Below, one piece after another: positions 9,359 to 18,231 of a stretch of 64,000 nt of DNA; position 1 is the stretch's first letter, and every line of letters starts with the position of its first letter. Under the pieces are notes generated by a model. The model was not told the origin of the DNA, searched no databases, and worked only from the letters and a program-made list of their open reading frames with translations. The stretch is from Actinomycetota bacterium (lineage in GTDB: Bacteria; Actinomycetota; Actinomycetes; JACCUZ01). Where the stretch lies: NCBI GenBank assembly GCA_030841035.1, contig JAVEDI010000022.1, positions 1 to 64,000 on the forward strand, given 5' to 3'. A program made the translations under genes and the position numbers.

Positions 9359-9526
9359 CTAGCGAGTCTCGCGGTGCAGCGTGTGCCGGCGGTCGCGCGG
9401 GCAGAACTTCTTCAGCTCGAGCCGGTCAGGGTCGTTGCGCCGGTTCTTGCGAGTGATGTAGTTGCGTTCCTTGCACTCGACGCATGCCAGCGTGATCTTG
9501 GGTCGGATGTCGGTCTGCTTTGCCAC
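9359..9526 (-). CDS. rpmG: 50S ribosomal protein L33 with one zinc cysteine missing
   Basis: L33, 55 residues, GTG start with an AGGAG ribosome site 9 nt upstream. It starts [20 protein letters not shown] and ends [10 protein letters not shown]. The first zinc knuckle CVEC is intact, but the second reads CPRD where C-plus paralogues have CxxC, so only three of four cysteines remain. Most bacterial L33 are either four-cysteine or cysteine-free. It heads the rpmG-HadA-HadB-murB block, 57 nt before the HadA-like gene. Confidence 0.95.
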   Translation of the reverse strand: MAKQTDIRPKITLACVECKERNYITRKNRRNDPDRLELKKFCPRDRRHTLHRETR

Positions 9527-9639
9527 GGTGGCATCTCCTTGCCTTGTCCGGACGGGCCGGCAGGTGGTCTGCCGGCCCGGTGCGCCAGGGTGCGCCGGGC
9601 TGTTGTCGTGCGCCGAGCTGTGGTCGATCTGTCGTCCGG

Positions 9640-9713
9640 TAGCGGAGGCCGGACTTGAACCGGCGACACAGCGATTATGAGCCGCTTGCTCTACCAGGCT
9701 GAGCTACTCCGCC
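9640..9713 (-). tRNA. tRNA-Met (CAT)
   Basis: A 74-nt cloverleaf: GGCGGAG pairing with CTCCGCT, D-arm GTAGCTCAGCCTGGTAGAGC, anticodon CAT in GGCTCATAATC, T-arm CCGGTTCAAGTCCGG, discriminator A. The G1-U72 wobble pair and the absence of the GGG/CCC initiator anticodon-stem pairs favour elongator Met, though a CAT anticodon could also be lysidine-modified tRNA-Ile; neighbours and body favour Met. Confidence 0.93.
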
Positions 9714-9762
9714 GAGTCGGTCGCCCCCGTCCCAGGGACACTGGGTGGGAGCGACGTTCCAG

Positions 9763-9835
9763 AGCCCCCTTACGGAATCGAACCGTAGACCTTCTCCTTA
9801 CCATGGAGACGCTCTGCCGACTGAGCTAAGGGGGC
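9763..9835 (-). tRNA. tRNA-Thr (GGT)
   Basis: A 73-nt cloverleaf: acceptor GCCCCCT with AGGGGGC, D-arm TAGCTCAGTCGGCAGAGC, anticodon loop ATGGTAA (anticodon GGT, stem TCTCC/GGAGA), T-arm ACGGTTCGATTCCGT, discriminator T. It lies between tRNA-Tyr and tRNA-Met on the same strand and is probably cotranscribed with them. Confidence 0.96.
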
Positions 9836-9900
9836 ACGAGCGCGACGAGAATACACGGCGGTGGGTGGCCAGCCGAAATCGCGTCGGGCCGCCGTCAGAC

Positions 9901-9939
9901 GACGAGGAGGGCGCGACCGTCCGTCGCGCCCTCCTCGTG
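9901..9939 (-). terminator. Strong hairpin after tRNA-Tyr
   Basis: A perfect 16-bp stem (ACGAGGAGGGCGCGAC with GTCGCGCCCTCCTCGT) and a 5-nt loop, starting 2 nt beyond the tRNA-Tyr 3' end. It has no U-tract. It may separate or process tRNA-Tyr from tRNA-Thr downstream. Confidence 0.75.
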
Positions 9940-9941
9940 GG

Positions 9942-10023
9942 TGGCAGGTGAAGGATTCGAACCTTCGAAGGCTAAGCCGACGGATTTACAGTCCGCTCCC
10001 ATTGGCCACTCGGGCAACCTGCC
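9942..10023 (-). tRNA. tRNA-Tyr (GTA)
   Basis: An 82-nt class II tRNA with a long variable arm (about TCGGCTTAGCCTTCGA). Acceptor GGCAGGT with ACCTGCC, anticodon GTA in the loop CTGTAAA, T-arm AGGTTCGAATCCT, discriminator A. Confidence 0.95.
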
Positions 10024-10068
10024 GCGTGCCGTCCAAGCGACGGCGGCAGACAGGATAACCGAGGTCGC

Positions 10069-10326
10069 TCAGTGGTCGCAGGACGGCTCCTCCGTCCCGG
10101 ACTGCCGGTCGGCCGGCGCGCTCGGCCCGTCGGTCGAACGGTCCGGTCCCGCCCGGGTCGCCCCTATCAGGCCGATCGCGCCCAGCAGCATGAGCAGCGC
10201 GGGCAGCAGCCAGCGCAGGTCGAGGTCGTGGCCGGCGCCAGCGCCGGTCGCGAGGTACACGGCCGCGACGAGCAGGAACAGCCCGCCGACGCTCAGCGAG
10301 AACCAGTCGGTCTCATGGCGTCGCAC
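10069..10326 (-). CDS. Small two-helix membrane protein
   Basis: An unrecognised 85-residue protein with two predicted membrane helices (about 9-28 and 38-57) and a charged, Ser/Asp-rich tail after residue 58. It overlaps the 3' end of the upstream PspC-domain gene by 14 nt in another frame and so belongs to its operon; it may be an accessory subunit of that stress-sensing locus. The real coding strand is supported by the hydrophobic pattern and the tight overlap only. Confidence 0.65.
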   Translation of the reverse strand: MRRHETDWFSLSVGGLFLLVAAVYLATGAGAGHDLDLRWLLPALLMLLGAIGLIGATRAGPDRSTDGPSAPADRQSGTEEPSCDH

Positions 10327-11677
10327 GACGCACCTCCACGTCGCCAGCGCCCAGCTCGGCGTCGATCGTGATGGCCGGGAGCGCGCCGTCGCGCGGGTCG
10401 ACGTACCTGCGGTGCACGGAGGTCCCGTCGATCTCGGGGCTGTCCGGCAGCTGGATCACGCCCGCCCGCACGTCGGCGGCCACGTCGACCGGGACGCCGC
10501 TCGGCAGCACGATGATCATCTGGCCGACGCTCTGCCGCAGCCGCACGTGCACGGGCTCACCGGCGGCGGGCCGGAGCCGGCTGAGGTCCAGCGTCGAGCG
10601 GCCGAACGCGAGGCGGTAGGTCGCGCGGACGTCGGTGACCGTGCTGGGCGCCCAGATCCGGTCCCCGGTGCCGCCACGGAAGTCGCCGACGCCGAGCACC
10701 GCGGACACCGTCGTGGCCAGCAGCAGGAGCAGCCCCAGGAAGATCAGCCCGCGGGCGCGACCGAACACGGCGCCGACCACCAGGCCGGCCCCCACGACCG
10801 ACAGGCAGCAGGCCAGCACGATGTCGAGGGGGACGTCGTGGGTGGTCGCGACGTTCCAGGCGAGCAGCGCGCCGGCGGTGAGCAGGGTGAGGCTGACGGT
10901 GACCCGGCCCAGGGGGGAGCGCGGCCGCCGGGGCGGGGACGGGGGCAGGGCGTACCAGTCCCCGGGTGGCGGCGGTCCCTGGGGCAACGGTTGCGTCGGT
11001 GCGTCCGGCGTCGCGGTGGCCGCGGGGGGGTAGGCCGCACCGGGCACCGGCGGGTGGCCGGTGGCGGCGTACGACGCAGCGGCACCGGCGTACGCCGTGC
11101 CGGGGGTCTGGCCGTAGGCGCCGGGCGCGCTCGGTCCGGCGGCTGCCGACGGGGCGCTGTAGGGCGCTACCAGCGGACGGTTGCCCTCGCGCGAGATCAG
11201 GTAGGCGGCCACGCCGATCGCGACCAGGGCCGCGAAGCCGCCGAACCCGAAGCCGGTGCGGGCGAAGTTGCTCACGACCGCCAGCCCGACGATGGCCAGG
11301 ACGACCCCGCCGACCACCTTGGAGGTCGCCCGGCCGTTGATCAGCCGCGCGGCCTCGGACTCCTGCTCGCCCTCCTCGGGCACCAGCAGCCAGCCGACGG
11401 CGTACAGCAGCAGGCCCGAGCCGCCGAAGATCGCGAGGCTGACGAAGACCACCCGGAAGATCAGCGGGTCGATGCCGAAGTAGCGCCCGAGGCCGCCGGC
11501 CACACCGGCGATCTTGCGGTCGGTGACACTGCGCCGCAGCGGCGGCCGGGGGGCGGGCGGCGGCGCCGGGGGCTCGGCGGGCGGGGGCTGGGTGGTCGTG
11601 GACGTCGTCGCGCCGGGCGCCTCACCCGCCGGACCGGGGGGCTGGGGGGTGTCGGCGTTCTCCTGGTTCTCGCTCAT
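10313..11677 (-). CDS. PspC-domain, LiaF-like membrane protein
   Basis: A 454-residue membrane protein. Order: Pro-rich N-terminus (1-47), PspC domain (about 48-100, RSVTDRKIAGVAGGLGRYFG and VGWLLVPE), two further helices (about 118-165), a Pro/Ala/Tyr linker (about 168-255), three more membrane helices (about 257-340), and a beta-rich C-terminal domain (about 350-454) resembling LiaF/toast-rack proteins (STLDLSRLRP, VHVRLRQSVGQMIIVLPSGV). LiaF proteins inhibit a LiaSR-type two-component system until the envelope is damaged. It is divergent from a PspC-domain kinase and regulator starting 133 bp away, matching that role. Confidence 0.85.
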   Translation of the reverse strand: MSENQENADTPQPPGPAGEAPGATTSTTTQPPPAEPPAPPPAPRPPLRRSVTDRKIAGVAGGLGRYFGIDPLIFRVVFVSLAIFGGSGLLLYAVGWLLVPEEGEQESEAARLINGRATSKVVGGVVLAIVGLAVVSNFARTGFGFGGFAALVAIGVAAYLISREGNRPLVAPYSAPSAAAGPSAPGAYGQTPGTAYAGAAASYAATGHPPVPGAAYPPAATATPDAPTQPLPQGPPPPGDWYALPPSPPRRPRSPLGRVTVSLTLLTAGALLAWNVATTHDVPLDIVLACCLSVVGAGLVVGAVFGRARGLIFLGLLLLLATTVSAVLGVGDFRGGTGDRIWAPSTVTDVRATYRLAFGRSTLDLSRLRPAAGEPVHVRLRQSVGQMIIVLPSGVPVDVAADVRAGVIQLPDSPEIDGTSVHRRYVDPRDGALPAITIDAELGAGDVEVRRATP

Positions 11678-11809
11678 GGCCCCATGGTGGTCACCATCCG
11701 GGCCCGCTGCCCATCGGGCAGTGCCCCCTACTCACCCTGAGCCGACCCTGAGGGCCGCTCCAGGGTCCGCCTGATGCGGGCGCCCGCGTGCGCATGTGAC
11801 GATCGTCGC

Positions 11810-13024
11810 GTGAGCATCCCGCCCGGCACTGCAGCCGCACCGCCGGTGACCCCGCGGCTGGTGCGCGTCAGCCGCGGACGGCTGCTGGCCGGCGTCGCGC
11901 GCGGCCTGGCCGAGCACCTGGGCGTGGACGTGCTGCTGGTGCGCATCCTGTTCGTCGTGCTCTCGGTGGCCGGGGGCGCCGGCGTCCTGATGTACGGCGG
12001 CTTCTGGATCTTCGCGCCGCTGCAGCCCGACCCGGCGACCGAGAGCGCCCAGCCCGTCGGACGGGACCGCGACCTCGGCATGCTGCTCGCGCTGGGCTCC
12101 CTGGCACTCGGCGGCGCACTGCTGCTGTCCGCGCTCGGGATCGGGCTCAACCCGGACCTGGCGGTGCCGCTCGCCGTGGTGGGCGTCGGCGTGGTCATCC
12201 TCTGGCGCCAGGCCGACGACACCCAACGCGAGCGATGGCGCACGGCCACCGCCACCCACCGGTGGTCCGGCGCCGTGCGCGCCGGGGCGGGCGTCGCCCT
12301 CGTCGTGCTCGGCGGCGGCGCGATCCTCGTCGGGCCGGTCGACCTCAACGGGAGGTCCGGCGGCATCGTGGCCGCGCTGGTGGTGACCCTCGGCCTGGGG
12401 CTGGTGAGCGGGCCCTGGTGGATGCGCATGGTGCGTGACCTCAACGCCGAGCGCGGCGCCCGGATCCGCGAGCAGGAGCGGGCAGAGGTGGCCGCGCACG
12501 TGCACGACTCGGTGCTGCACACGCTCACCCTCATCCAGCGCAGCGTCGACGACCCCCGGGAGGTCGCCAGGCTGGCGCGCGCCCAGGAGCGGGAGCTGCG
12601 CAGCTGGCTCTACCGGCCGCGCGCCGACCCGGGCGCGACCGTGACCTCGGAGATCGAGCGTGTCGCCGCCGAGGTCGAGGACGCGCACGGCGTCGCGATC
12701 GAGGTCGTCGTCGTCGGCGACGCGGACCTCGACGAGCACCTGGGCGCCCTGCTGCACGCCACGCGGGAGGCGTTGGTCAATGCCGCGAAGTACGCCGGGC
12801 AGTGGCCGATCTCGGTCTACACCGAGGTGGAGCCGCAGCAGGTGACGGTGTTCGTGCGCGACCGCGGGCCGGGCTTCCAGGTCCAGTCGGTGCCCGAGGA
12901 CCGGCTCGGCCTGCGACAGTCGGTGGTGGGGCGCATGCAGCGCCACGGCGGACGGGCTACCGTGCGCAGCGAGCCAGGAGCCGGCACCGAGGTGCAGCTC
13001 GAGATGCCGAGGAGCTCGTCGTGA
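11810..13024 (+). CDS. PspC-domain sensor histidine kinase
   Basis: Membrane histidine kinase of 404 residues from GTG 11810. It carries an N-terminal PspC domain (about 20-75, VSRGRLLAGVARGLAEHLGV) as the likely sensor, further membrane helices (about 85-125 and 150-205), a HisKA_3 helix with phosphorylatable His in AAHVHDSVLHTLTLIQ (near 232), and an HATPase domain with REALVNAAKYAG, DRGPGF and GLRQSVVGRM. The stop overlaps the next GTG start (GTGA). GACGAT lies 6 nt before the start with no Shine-Dalgarno, suggesting a leaderless message. A start 12 codons upstream would add a Cys/Arg stretch and is less likely. Confidence 0.9.
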   Translation: MSIPPGTAAAPPVTPRLVRVSRGRLLAGVARGLAEHLGVDVLLVRILFVVLSVAGGAGVLMYGGFWIFAPLQPDPATESAQPVGRDRDLGMLLALGSLALGGALLLSALGIGLNPDLAVPLAVVGVGVVILWRQADDTQRERWRTATATHRWSGAVRAGAGVALVVLGGGAILVGPVDLNGRSGGIVAALVVTLGLGLVSGPWWMRMVRDLNAERGARIREQERAEVAAHVHDSVLHTLTLIQRSVDDPREVARLARAQERELRSWLYRPRADPGATVTSEIERVAAEVEDAHGVAIEVVVVGDADLDEHLGALLHATREALVNAAKYAGQWPISVYTEVEPQQVTVFVRDRGPGFQVQSVPEDRLGLRQSVVGRMQRHGGRATVRSEPGAGTEVQLEMPRSSS

Positions 13025-13695
13025 CCGACCAGCCACCCCGTCCGGGGGCCGTGCGGGTGGTGCTCGTGGACGACCACCGGATGTTCCGCAGCGGCGTGCG
13101 CGCCGAGCTGGCCTCCGCGCCCGAGAGCGCGATCGAGATCGTGGGCGAGGCCGAGGACGTCGACTCGGCGGTGCGGGTCATCGAGGCGGAGCAGCCCGAT
13201 GTGGTGCTGCTCGACGTGCACCTGCCCGGCGGCGGCGGGCGCGCCGTTCTCGCGGCGCTGGTGCCCCGGCTGCCCGACGTCCGGTTCCTCGCGCTGTCCG
13301 TGTCCGACGCCCCGGAGGACGTCATCAGCGTCATCCGGGGCGGCGCGCGGGGCTACGTGACCAAGTCGATCACCGGGCCCGAGCTGGCCGGCGCCGTACG
13401 GCGGGTGGCCGACGGAGACGCGGTGTTCTCCCCGCGGCTGGCCGGCTTCGTCCTTGACGCGTTCGCGGCCACGACCGACGTGGCGGCCGTCGACGAGGAC
13501 CTGGACCGGCTGACCCAGCGCGAGCGAGAGGTGCTGCGGCTGATCGCCCGCGGCTACACCTACAAGGAGGTCGGCAAGGCGCTGTTCATCTCGGTCAAGA
13601 CGGTCGAGACGCATGTCTCCGCGGTGCTGCGCAAGCTGCAGCTGTCCAACCGCTACGAGCTCTCGCGCTGGGCCACCGACCGCCGCCTCGTCTGA
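13021..13695 (+). CDS. NarL/LuxR-type response regulator
   Basis: Partner regulator of the PspC-domain kinase, 224 residues. The receiver domain (about 10-130) has acidic pocket VDDHRMF, phospho-Asp in [10 protein letters not shown] (near 60) and Lys in [12 protein letters not shown]. The LuxR helix-turn-helix (about 160-215) contains [20 protein letters not shown] and [15 protein letters not shown]. It overlaps the kinase stop by 4 nt. By analogy with LiaR it would control the divergent PspC/LiaF-like gene and its own operon. Confidence 0.93.
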   Translation: MTDQPPRPGAVRVVLVDDHRMFRSGVRAELASAPESAIEIVGEAEDVDSAVRVIEAEQPDVVLLDVHLPGGGGRAVLAALVPRLPDVRFLALSVSDAPEDVISVIRGGARGYVTKSITGPELAGAVRRVADGDAVFSPRLAGFVLDAFAATTDVAAVDEDLDRLTQREREVLRLIARGYTYKEVGKALFISVKTVETHVSAVLRKLQLSNRYELSRWATDRRLV

Positions 13696-13742
13696 CGCCG
13701 AGTCGACCACGTCGGGGGCGTGGGTCCGATAGCGTTCCGCGC

Positions 13743-14231
13743 ATGGCTGACTCCTCCTTCGACATCGTGAGCAAGGTCGACCGCCAGGAGGTCGACAACG
13801 CCCTCAACCAGGCGGCCAAGGAGATCTCGACGCGCTTCGACTTCAAGAACGTCGGCGCCGAGATCGCCTGGTCGGGCGAGAAGATCGAGATGAAGGCCAG
13901 CTCCGAGGAGCGGGTCAAGGCGGTCCTCGACGTGTTCGAGACCAAGCTGGTCAAGCGCGGCATCTCGCTCAAGGCGCTCGAGAAGGGCGACCCGGTGCTC
14001 TCGGGCAAGGAGTACCGGGTGAGCGCGTCGATCCAGGAGGGCATCTCCCAGGAGAACGCCAAGAAGGTCTCCAAGATCATCCGCGACGAGGGGCCGAAGT
14101 CGGTCAAGGCGCAGATCCAGGGCGACGAGCTGCGCGTGACCTCCAAGAGCCGCGACGACCTGCAGGCGGTGCAGGCCCTGGTCAAGGGCAAGGACCTCGA
14201 CTTCGCGGTGCAGTTCGTCAACTACCGCTGA
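13743..14231 (+). CDS. YajQ-family nucleotide-binding protein
   Basis: A 162-residue protein with two ferredoxin-like repeats. Features: [20 protein letters not shown] at the start, EISTRFDFK near 28, [14 protein letters not shown] near 72, and [12 protein letters not shown] at the end. YajQ proteins bind nucleic acid or tRNA, and a Xanthomonas member binds cyclic di-GMP; the role in actinobacteria is unclear. TAGCGT (13730-13735) lies 7 nt before the ATG with no ribosome site, so the mRNA is probably leaderless. Confidence 0.95.
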   Translation: MADSSFDIVSKVDRQEVDNALNQAAKEISTRFDFKNVGAEIAWSGEKIEMKASSEERVKAVLDVFETKLVKRGISLKALEKGDPVLSGKEYRVSASIQEGISQENAKKVSKIIRDEGPKSVKAQIQGDELRVTSKSRDDLQAVQALVKGKDLDFAVQFVNYR

Positions 14232-14250
14232 GCCGACCGCAGGTCGGCTC
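14230..14250. terminator. Bidirectional hairpin between yajQ and htpX
   Basis: A perfect 9-bp stem (GAGCCGACC with GGTCGGCTC) and a 3-nt loop beginning within the yajQ stop codon. The two genes converge here, so it could stop transcription from both sides. Confidence 0.7.
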
Positions 14251-14273
14251 GTGGCGCGGGAACGCCCGGCACG

Positions 14274-15137
14274 TCAGCGCCGGTAGCCGGCCATCTGCTC
14301 GAGGCGGGCGATGCGCTCGGCCATCGGCGGGTGCGTCGAGAACAGCTTGGCGACGCCTTCGCCGCGGAACGGGTTGGCGATCATCAACGCGCTGGTGGTC
14401 TCGAGCCGGGGCTCGGGCGGCAGGGGCAGCGCCCGGGTGCCGGCCTCGAGCTTGCGCAGCGCGCTGGCCAGAGCCAGGGGGTCGCCGGTCACGGCCGCAC
14501 CGGAGGCGTCCGCCTCGTACTCGCGCGAGCGGCTGATCGCCATCTGGATCAGGCCGGCCGCGACCGGGCCCAGGATCAGGACGGCGAGGGCGCCCAGCGG
14601 CCCGGGACCGTCGTCGTCGCTGCTGCGACCGATGGGGATGAACCACACCAGGTAGCCGAGGTACATGATCACGCTGGCCAGCGCGGCGGCCACCGAGGAG
14701 ATGAGGATGTCGCGGTTGTAGACGTGGGACAGCTCGTGGCCGAGCACCCCGCGCAGCTCCCGCTCGTCGAGGATGTCCAGGATGCCCGTGGTGCAGCAGA
14801 CGGCCGCGTTGCGCGGGTTGCGGCCGGTGGCGAACGCGTTGGGCGCCTGGGTCGGTGAGATGTAGAGGCGAGGCATCGGCTGCCGGGCGGCGGTCGAGAG
14901 CTCTCGCACCAGGCGGTACATGCCGGGTTGCTCGGCCTCGCTCACGGGCCGGGCGCGCATCGAGCGTAGCGCCAGCCGGTCGCTGTAGAAGTAGCTGATG
15001 CCGTTGGTCGCCAACGCGATCGCGATCGCCACGGTGAGACCCTGGGCGCCACCGATCGCCTGTCCGGCGAACAGGATGAGGCCGGAGAGCAGCGCCAGCA
15101 GGACTGCTGTCTTGACGCCGTTGTAGTGCCGGTGCAC
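14274..15137 (-). CDS. htpX: Membrane zinc metalloprotease HtpX
   Basis: HtpX degrades misfolded membrane proteins. It has 287 residues, two N-terminal helices (about 8-50), the zinc motif [11 protein letters not shown] (near 136, HExxH), two further helices (about 148-195) and the third ligand Glu in [11 protein letters not shown] (near 203). GTG start at 15137 preceded by GGAGGATCC. Convergent to yajQ. Envelope quality control fits the PspC two-component locus nearby, but no regulatory link is visible. Confidence 0.95.
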   Translation of the reverse strand: MHRHYNGVKTAVLLALLSGLILFAGQAIGGAQGLTVAIAIALATNGISYFYSDRLALRSMRARPVSEAEQPGMYRLVRELSTAARQPMPRLYISPTQAPNAFATGRNPRNAAVCCTTGILDILDERELRGVLGHELSHVYNRDILISSVAAALASVIMYLGYLVWFIPIGRSSDDDGPGPLGALAVLILGPVAAGLIQMAISRSREYEADASGAAVTGDPLALASALRKLEAGTRALPLPPEPRLETTSALMIANPFRGEGVAKLFSTHPPMAERIARLEQMAGYRR

Positions 15138-15238
15138 GGGATCCTCCGGGAGGCTCTTGCTCTCGCACGACCAAACGCGTCGCCGGGTCGGCGCGTTCCC
15201 GAGTCCTCGGCAGCGGGACCGCAGCGGACGGCACGGTT

Positions 15239-16741
15239 CTACCCGAGCGCGTCCAGCACCATGCGCGGCACCACCGAGAGCCACAGCGCCGCCCCCAGCG
15301 TGATGCCGATCGCCAGCCCGTCCGACCACGAGATGCGGTACGACGGCGGCCGTGACGCGCTCTCGGCCCCGGCGGGACCACCCAGCGGGCTGCGCACGTA
15401 CAGCGAGGCGGCCCAGCTCAGGTAGTAGTAGAGCCCGATCACGACGTTGACCGCCATGACGATCGCGAGCCAGCCGGTGCCCTGGGACACCGGCGCCTGG
15501 AACACGACCACCTTGGCGAACAGCCCGAGCAGCCCCGGCGGCAAGCCGGCCAGGCAGGCCAACGCGAACGCCAGCGCGAACGCGCTCAGCGGCTCCGTGC
15601 GCCCGAGACCGCGGTAGTCCTCGAGCCGGTTGGCCGGTCGATGGCGGCCGACCAGGGTGACGACCGCGAAGGCCCCCAGGTTCATGACGGCGTAGGCCAG
15701 CACGTAGGCCACGGTCGCGGGCAGCACTGCGGCCACGTCGCCCTTGCCGGCCGCCCCGAGCGGCACGAGCATGTAGCCGGACTGGGCGATCGACGACCAG
15801 GCCAGCAGCCGCACCGCCTGGCGCTGGCGCAGCGCGACGAGGTTCCCGACCGTCATCGACAGGGCGGCCAGCACCGCGATGACCGGCGCCCACACGTCGG
15901 CGTACGGCGCGAACCCCTGGGTCAGCAGTACGGCGAGGCCGACGAACCCGGCCGCCTTCGAGACCACGGACAGGTAGGCCGCCACCGGCACCGGCGCGCC
16001 CTCGTAGGTGTCGGGCGCCCAGAAGTGGAACGGCACCGCAGCGACCTTGAAGGCGAAGCCGGCGATGGCCAGCCCGACGCCCAGCACGAGGGCGGAGCTG
16101 CGCGTCGCGGGGTCGCCCAGCGCGGTCGCGATGCGGTCGAGGTGCACCGCCCCGGTGACGCCGTAGACGAGGCTCAGCCCGAACAGCGTGACCGCCGTGG
16201 AGACCACCGACACGAGGAAGAGCTTGAGCGCAGCCTCGCTGGCCCGCCCGTCGTAGCGCGGCAGGGCCACGAGCGCGAAGGCCGGCAGCGACACGACCTC
16301 GAGCGCCACGACCAGCGTGAGGACGTCGCGCGCCGCAGCCAGCGTGAGGGCGCCGGCGACGGACATCAGCAGCAGGAAGTAGTACTCCCCCGCAGGCAGC
16401 CGGGCCTCGGTCACCGTGTCGATCGAGAGCAGGACGACCACGAGGGCACCGAGCAGCACGAGCACCTGGAAGGCGAGGGTCAGGGAGTCGACGACGTAGG
16501 AGCACGACGGGAGGGCGAGCCCCTCACCAGGTACGCAGAACGTACGCCGGCTGTGGTCGGTGAGGGGGAGCAGCGTGGCCGTGGCCGCTGCCAGGCCGGC
16601 CAGCGTGACCCAGCCGGTGACCTGCTTGCGCTGTGTGCCGAGAAACGTGTCGAGAACCAGCACGGCCAGGCCGGCCAGCGCGACCACCAGCGGCGGGGTG
16701 ATCGCGACGTAGTCGATGGACTGCACCCCGCTCACGGTCAC
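15239..16741 (-). CDS. nuoN2: Complex I-like subunit N, second copy
   Basis: Antiporter-like membrane subunit, 500 residues and about 14 helices. The channel residues remain: Glu in [17 protein letters not shown], the first Lys in [15 protein letters not shown] and the second in [20 protein letters not shown]. It is clearly diverged from NuoN of the main operon (29224-30801). GTG start overlaps the nuoM2 stop (GTGA). It is the last gene of the operon A2 B2 C2 H2 I2 J2 K2 L2 M2 N2. Confidence 0.93.
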   Translation of the reverse strand: MTVSGVQSIDYVAITPPLVVALAGLAVLVLDTFLGTQRKQVTGWVTLAGLAAATATLLPLTDHSRRTFCVPGEGLALPSCSYVVDSLTLAFQVLVLLGALVVVLLSIDTVTEARLPAGEYYFLLLMSVAGALTLAAARDVLTLVVALEVVSLPAFALVALPRYDGRASEAALKLFLVSVVSTAVTLFGLSLVYGVTGAVHLDRIATALGDPATRSSALVLGVGLAIAGFAFKVAAVPFHFWAPDTYEGAPVPVAAYLSVVSKAAGFVGLAVLLTQGFAPYADVWAPVIAVLAALSMTVGNLVALRQRQAVRLLAWSSIAQSGYMLVPLGAAGKGDVAAVLPATVAYVLAYAVMNLGAFAVVTLVGRHRPANRLEDYRGLGRTEPLSAFALAFALACLAGLPPGLLGLFAKVVVFQAPVSQGTGWLAIVMAVNVVIGLYYYLSWAASLYVRSPLGGPAGAESASRPPSYRISWSDGLAIGITLGAALWLSVVPRMVLDALG

Positions 16742-18231
16742 GCCCCGATCATGCGACGGACGACGGGCTCGGTGACGTCGAGCAGCAGCGCCGGCCACAG
16801 GCCGAGCGTGACGACCAGCAGCACGACGGGGCTCCACACCGCCAGCTCCAACGGCGTCGCGTCACGCATCAGCACCGCTTCACGCCACCGCTCGCTCGTG
16901 GTCCCTTGGGCGACGCGGCGCAGCAGCACGACAAGGTAGGTCGTGGTGAGCACGACCCCGATACCGGCCAGGGCCATCAGCACCAGGTAGTAGCCGCGGT
17001 CGAGCCCGGCAGCCGGGTCGAAGGCACCGAGCAGGGTGAGCATCTCGCCCCAGAAGCCGGCCAGCCCCGGCAGCCCGAGACTGGCGATCGCCGCGAAGGC
17101 GAGCAGGCCGCCGAGCCGGGGCAGCCGCTCGTAGAGCCCGCCGCCCAGCTCGTCGAGCAGTGCCGTGTGGTGGCGGTCCTTGATGGCGCCGGCGAGGAAG
17201 AAGAGCAACCCGGTGATGAGACCGTGGGCGACGTTGGCGAACAAAGCGCCGTTGAGGCCCACCGGGGTCAGGGTGGCGATGCCGAGCAGCACGAAGCCCA
17301 TGTGCCCGACGCTCGAGAACGCGATGAGCCGCTTGAGGTCGCGCTGCACGAGGCAGGCCAGCGCACCGTAGAGGATGCCGACGACGGCGAACGCGCCCAG
17401 CCACGGCGCCAGCGTCCGTGCACCGTCGGGCACGAGCGGCACCGCGATCCTGATCAGGCCGTAGGTGCCCATCTTCAGCAGGACGCCCGCCAGCAGCACC
17501 GAGCCGACGGTGGGCGCGGCGGTGTGCGCGTCGGGCAGCCACGAGTGCAGCGGCCACATGGGCGTCTTGACTGCGAAGCCGAGCGCCAGTGCGGCGAACG
17601 CGAGGACCTGGACGCCGTGCGAGAGGCCGCCACCGCCACGCTCGGTCAGCGCTTCGATGTCGAAGGTCCCGGCCTTGAAGCCCACCAGCAGGATGCCGAG
17701 CAGCATCACGGCGCTGCCGAGCAGCGTGTAGAGGATGAACGTGTTCGCCGCGCGCACCCGGGCGACCGCGTCGCTGGTGTCGCCCCACTGGGCGATCACG
17801 AACCACATCGGCACGAGCACGACCTCGAAGAACACGAAGAACAACAGGAGGTCGAGGGCGACGAAGGTCCCGAGCATGCCGACCTCGAGCAGCAGGAGCA
17901 GGCCGATCAGGCCGCGCGGCCGGCCGGCCTCGGGCAGCACCTTGAGCGAGTAGACCGTGCACAGCAGCGTGAGACCCGCCGTGAGCAGCACCAGCGGCGA
18001 CGAGATGCCGTCCACACCGAGGTGCAGGCGCAGTCCGAGGCTCGGCACCCATGCGACGTCGGTGCTCGGCTCGACCGCGACGACCCAGCACGCGAGCAGC
18101 GCGGTGACGCCCGTCGTGACGACGCCCAGGCGTACGGCGACCCGGTCGCCGAGCCGGGGCGGGGCCAGCAGCAGCGCGACGGAGCCGGCCAGCGGTATCC
18201 CGAGCAGCAGCGGGATCAGCGCGCCCGTCAT
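16738..18231 (-). CDS. nuoM2: Complex I-like subunit M, second copy
   Basis: Proton-pumping antiporter-like subunit, 497 residues. The conserved Glu is in FFVFFEVVLVPMWFVI (near 135) and the pump Lys in AVKTPMWPLHSWLPDAHT (near 223), with the quinol-oxidoreductase family signature GLPGLAGFWGEMLTLLGAF late in the protein. So the membrane arm looks functional for proton transport. ATG start overlaps the nuoL2 stop (ATGA). Confidence 0.95.
   Translation of the reverse strand: MTGALIPLLLGIPLAGSVALLLAPPRLGDRVAVRLGVVTTGVTALLACWVVAVEPSTDVAWVPSLGLRLHLGVDGISSPLVLLTAGLTLLCTVYSLKVLPEAGRPRGLIGLLLLLEVGMLGTFVALDLLLFFVFFEVVLVPMWFVIAQWGDTSDAVARVRAANTFILYTLLGSAVMLLGILLVGFKAGTFDIEALTERGGGGLSHGVQVLAFAALALGFAVKTPMWPLHSWLPDAHTAAPTVGSVLLAGVLLKMGTYGLIRIAVPLVPDGARTLAPWLGAFAVVGILYGALACLVQRDLKRLIAFSSVGHMGFVLLGIATLTPVGLNGALFANVAHGLITGLLFFLAGAIKDRHHTALLDELGGGLYERLPRLGGLLAFAAIASLGLPGLAGFWGEMLTLLGAFDPAAGLDRGYYLVLMALAGIGVVLTTTYLVVLLRRVAQGTTSERWREAVLMRDATPLELAVWSPVVLLVVTLGLWPALLLDVTEPVVRRMIGA

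Noticed and set aside
9640-10023. tRNA cluster as an attachment site for a mobile element
   Set aside because: No integrase, no duplicated tRNA 3' end and no change in gene style on either side.
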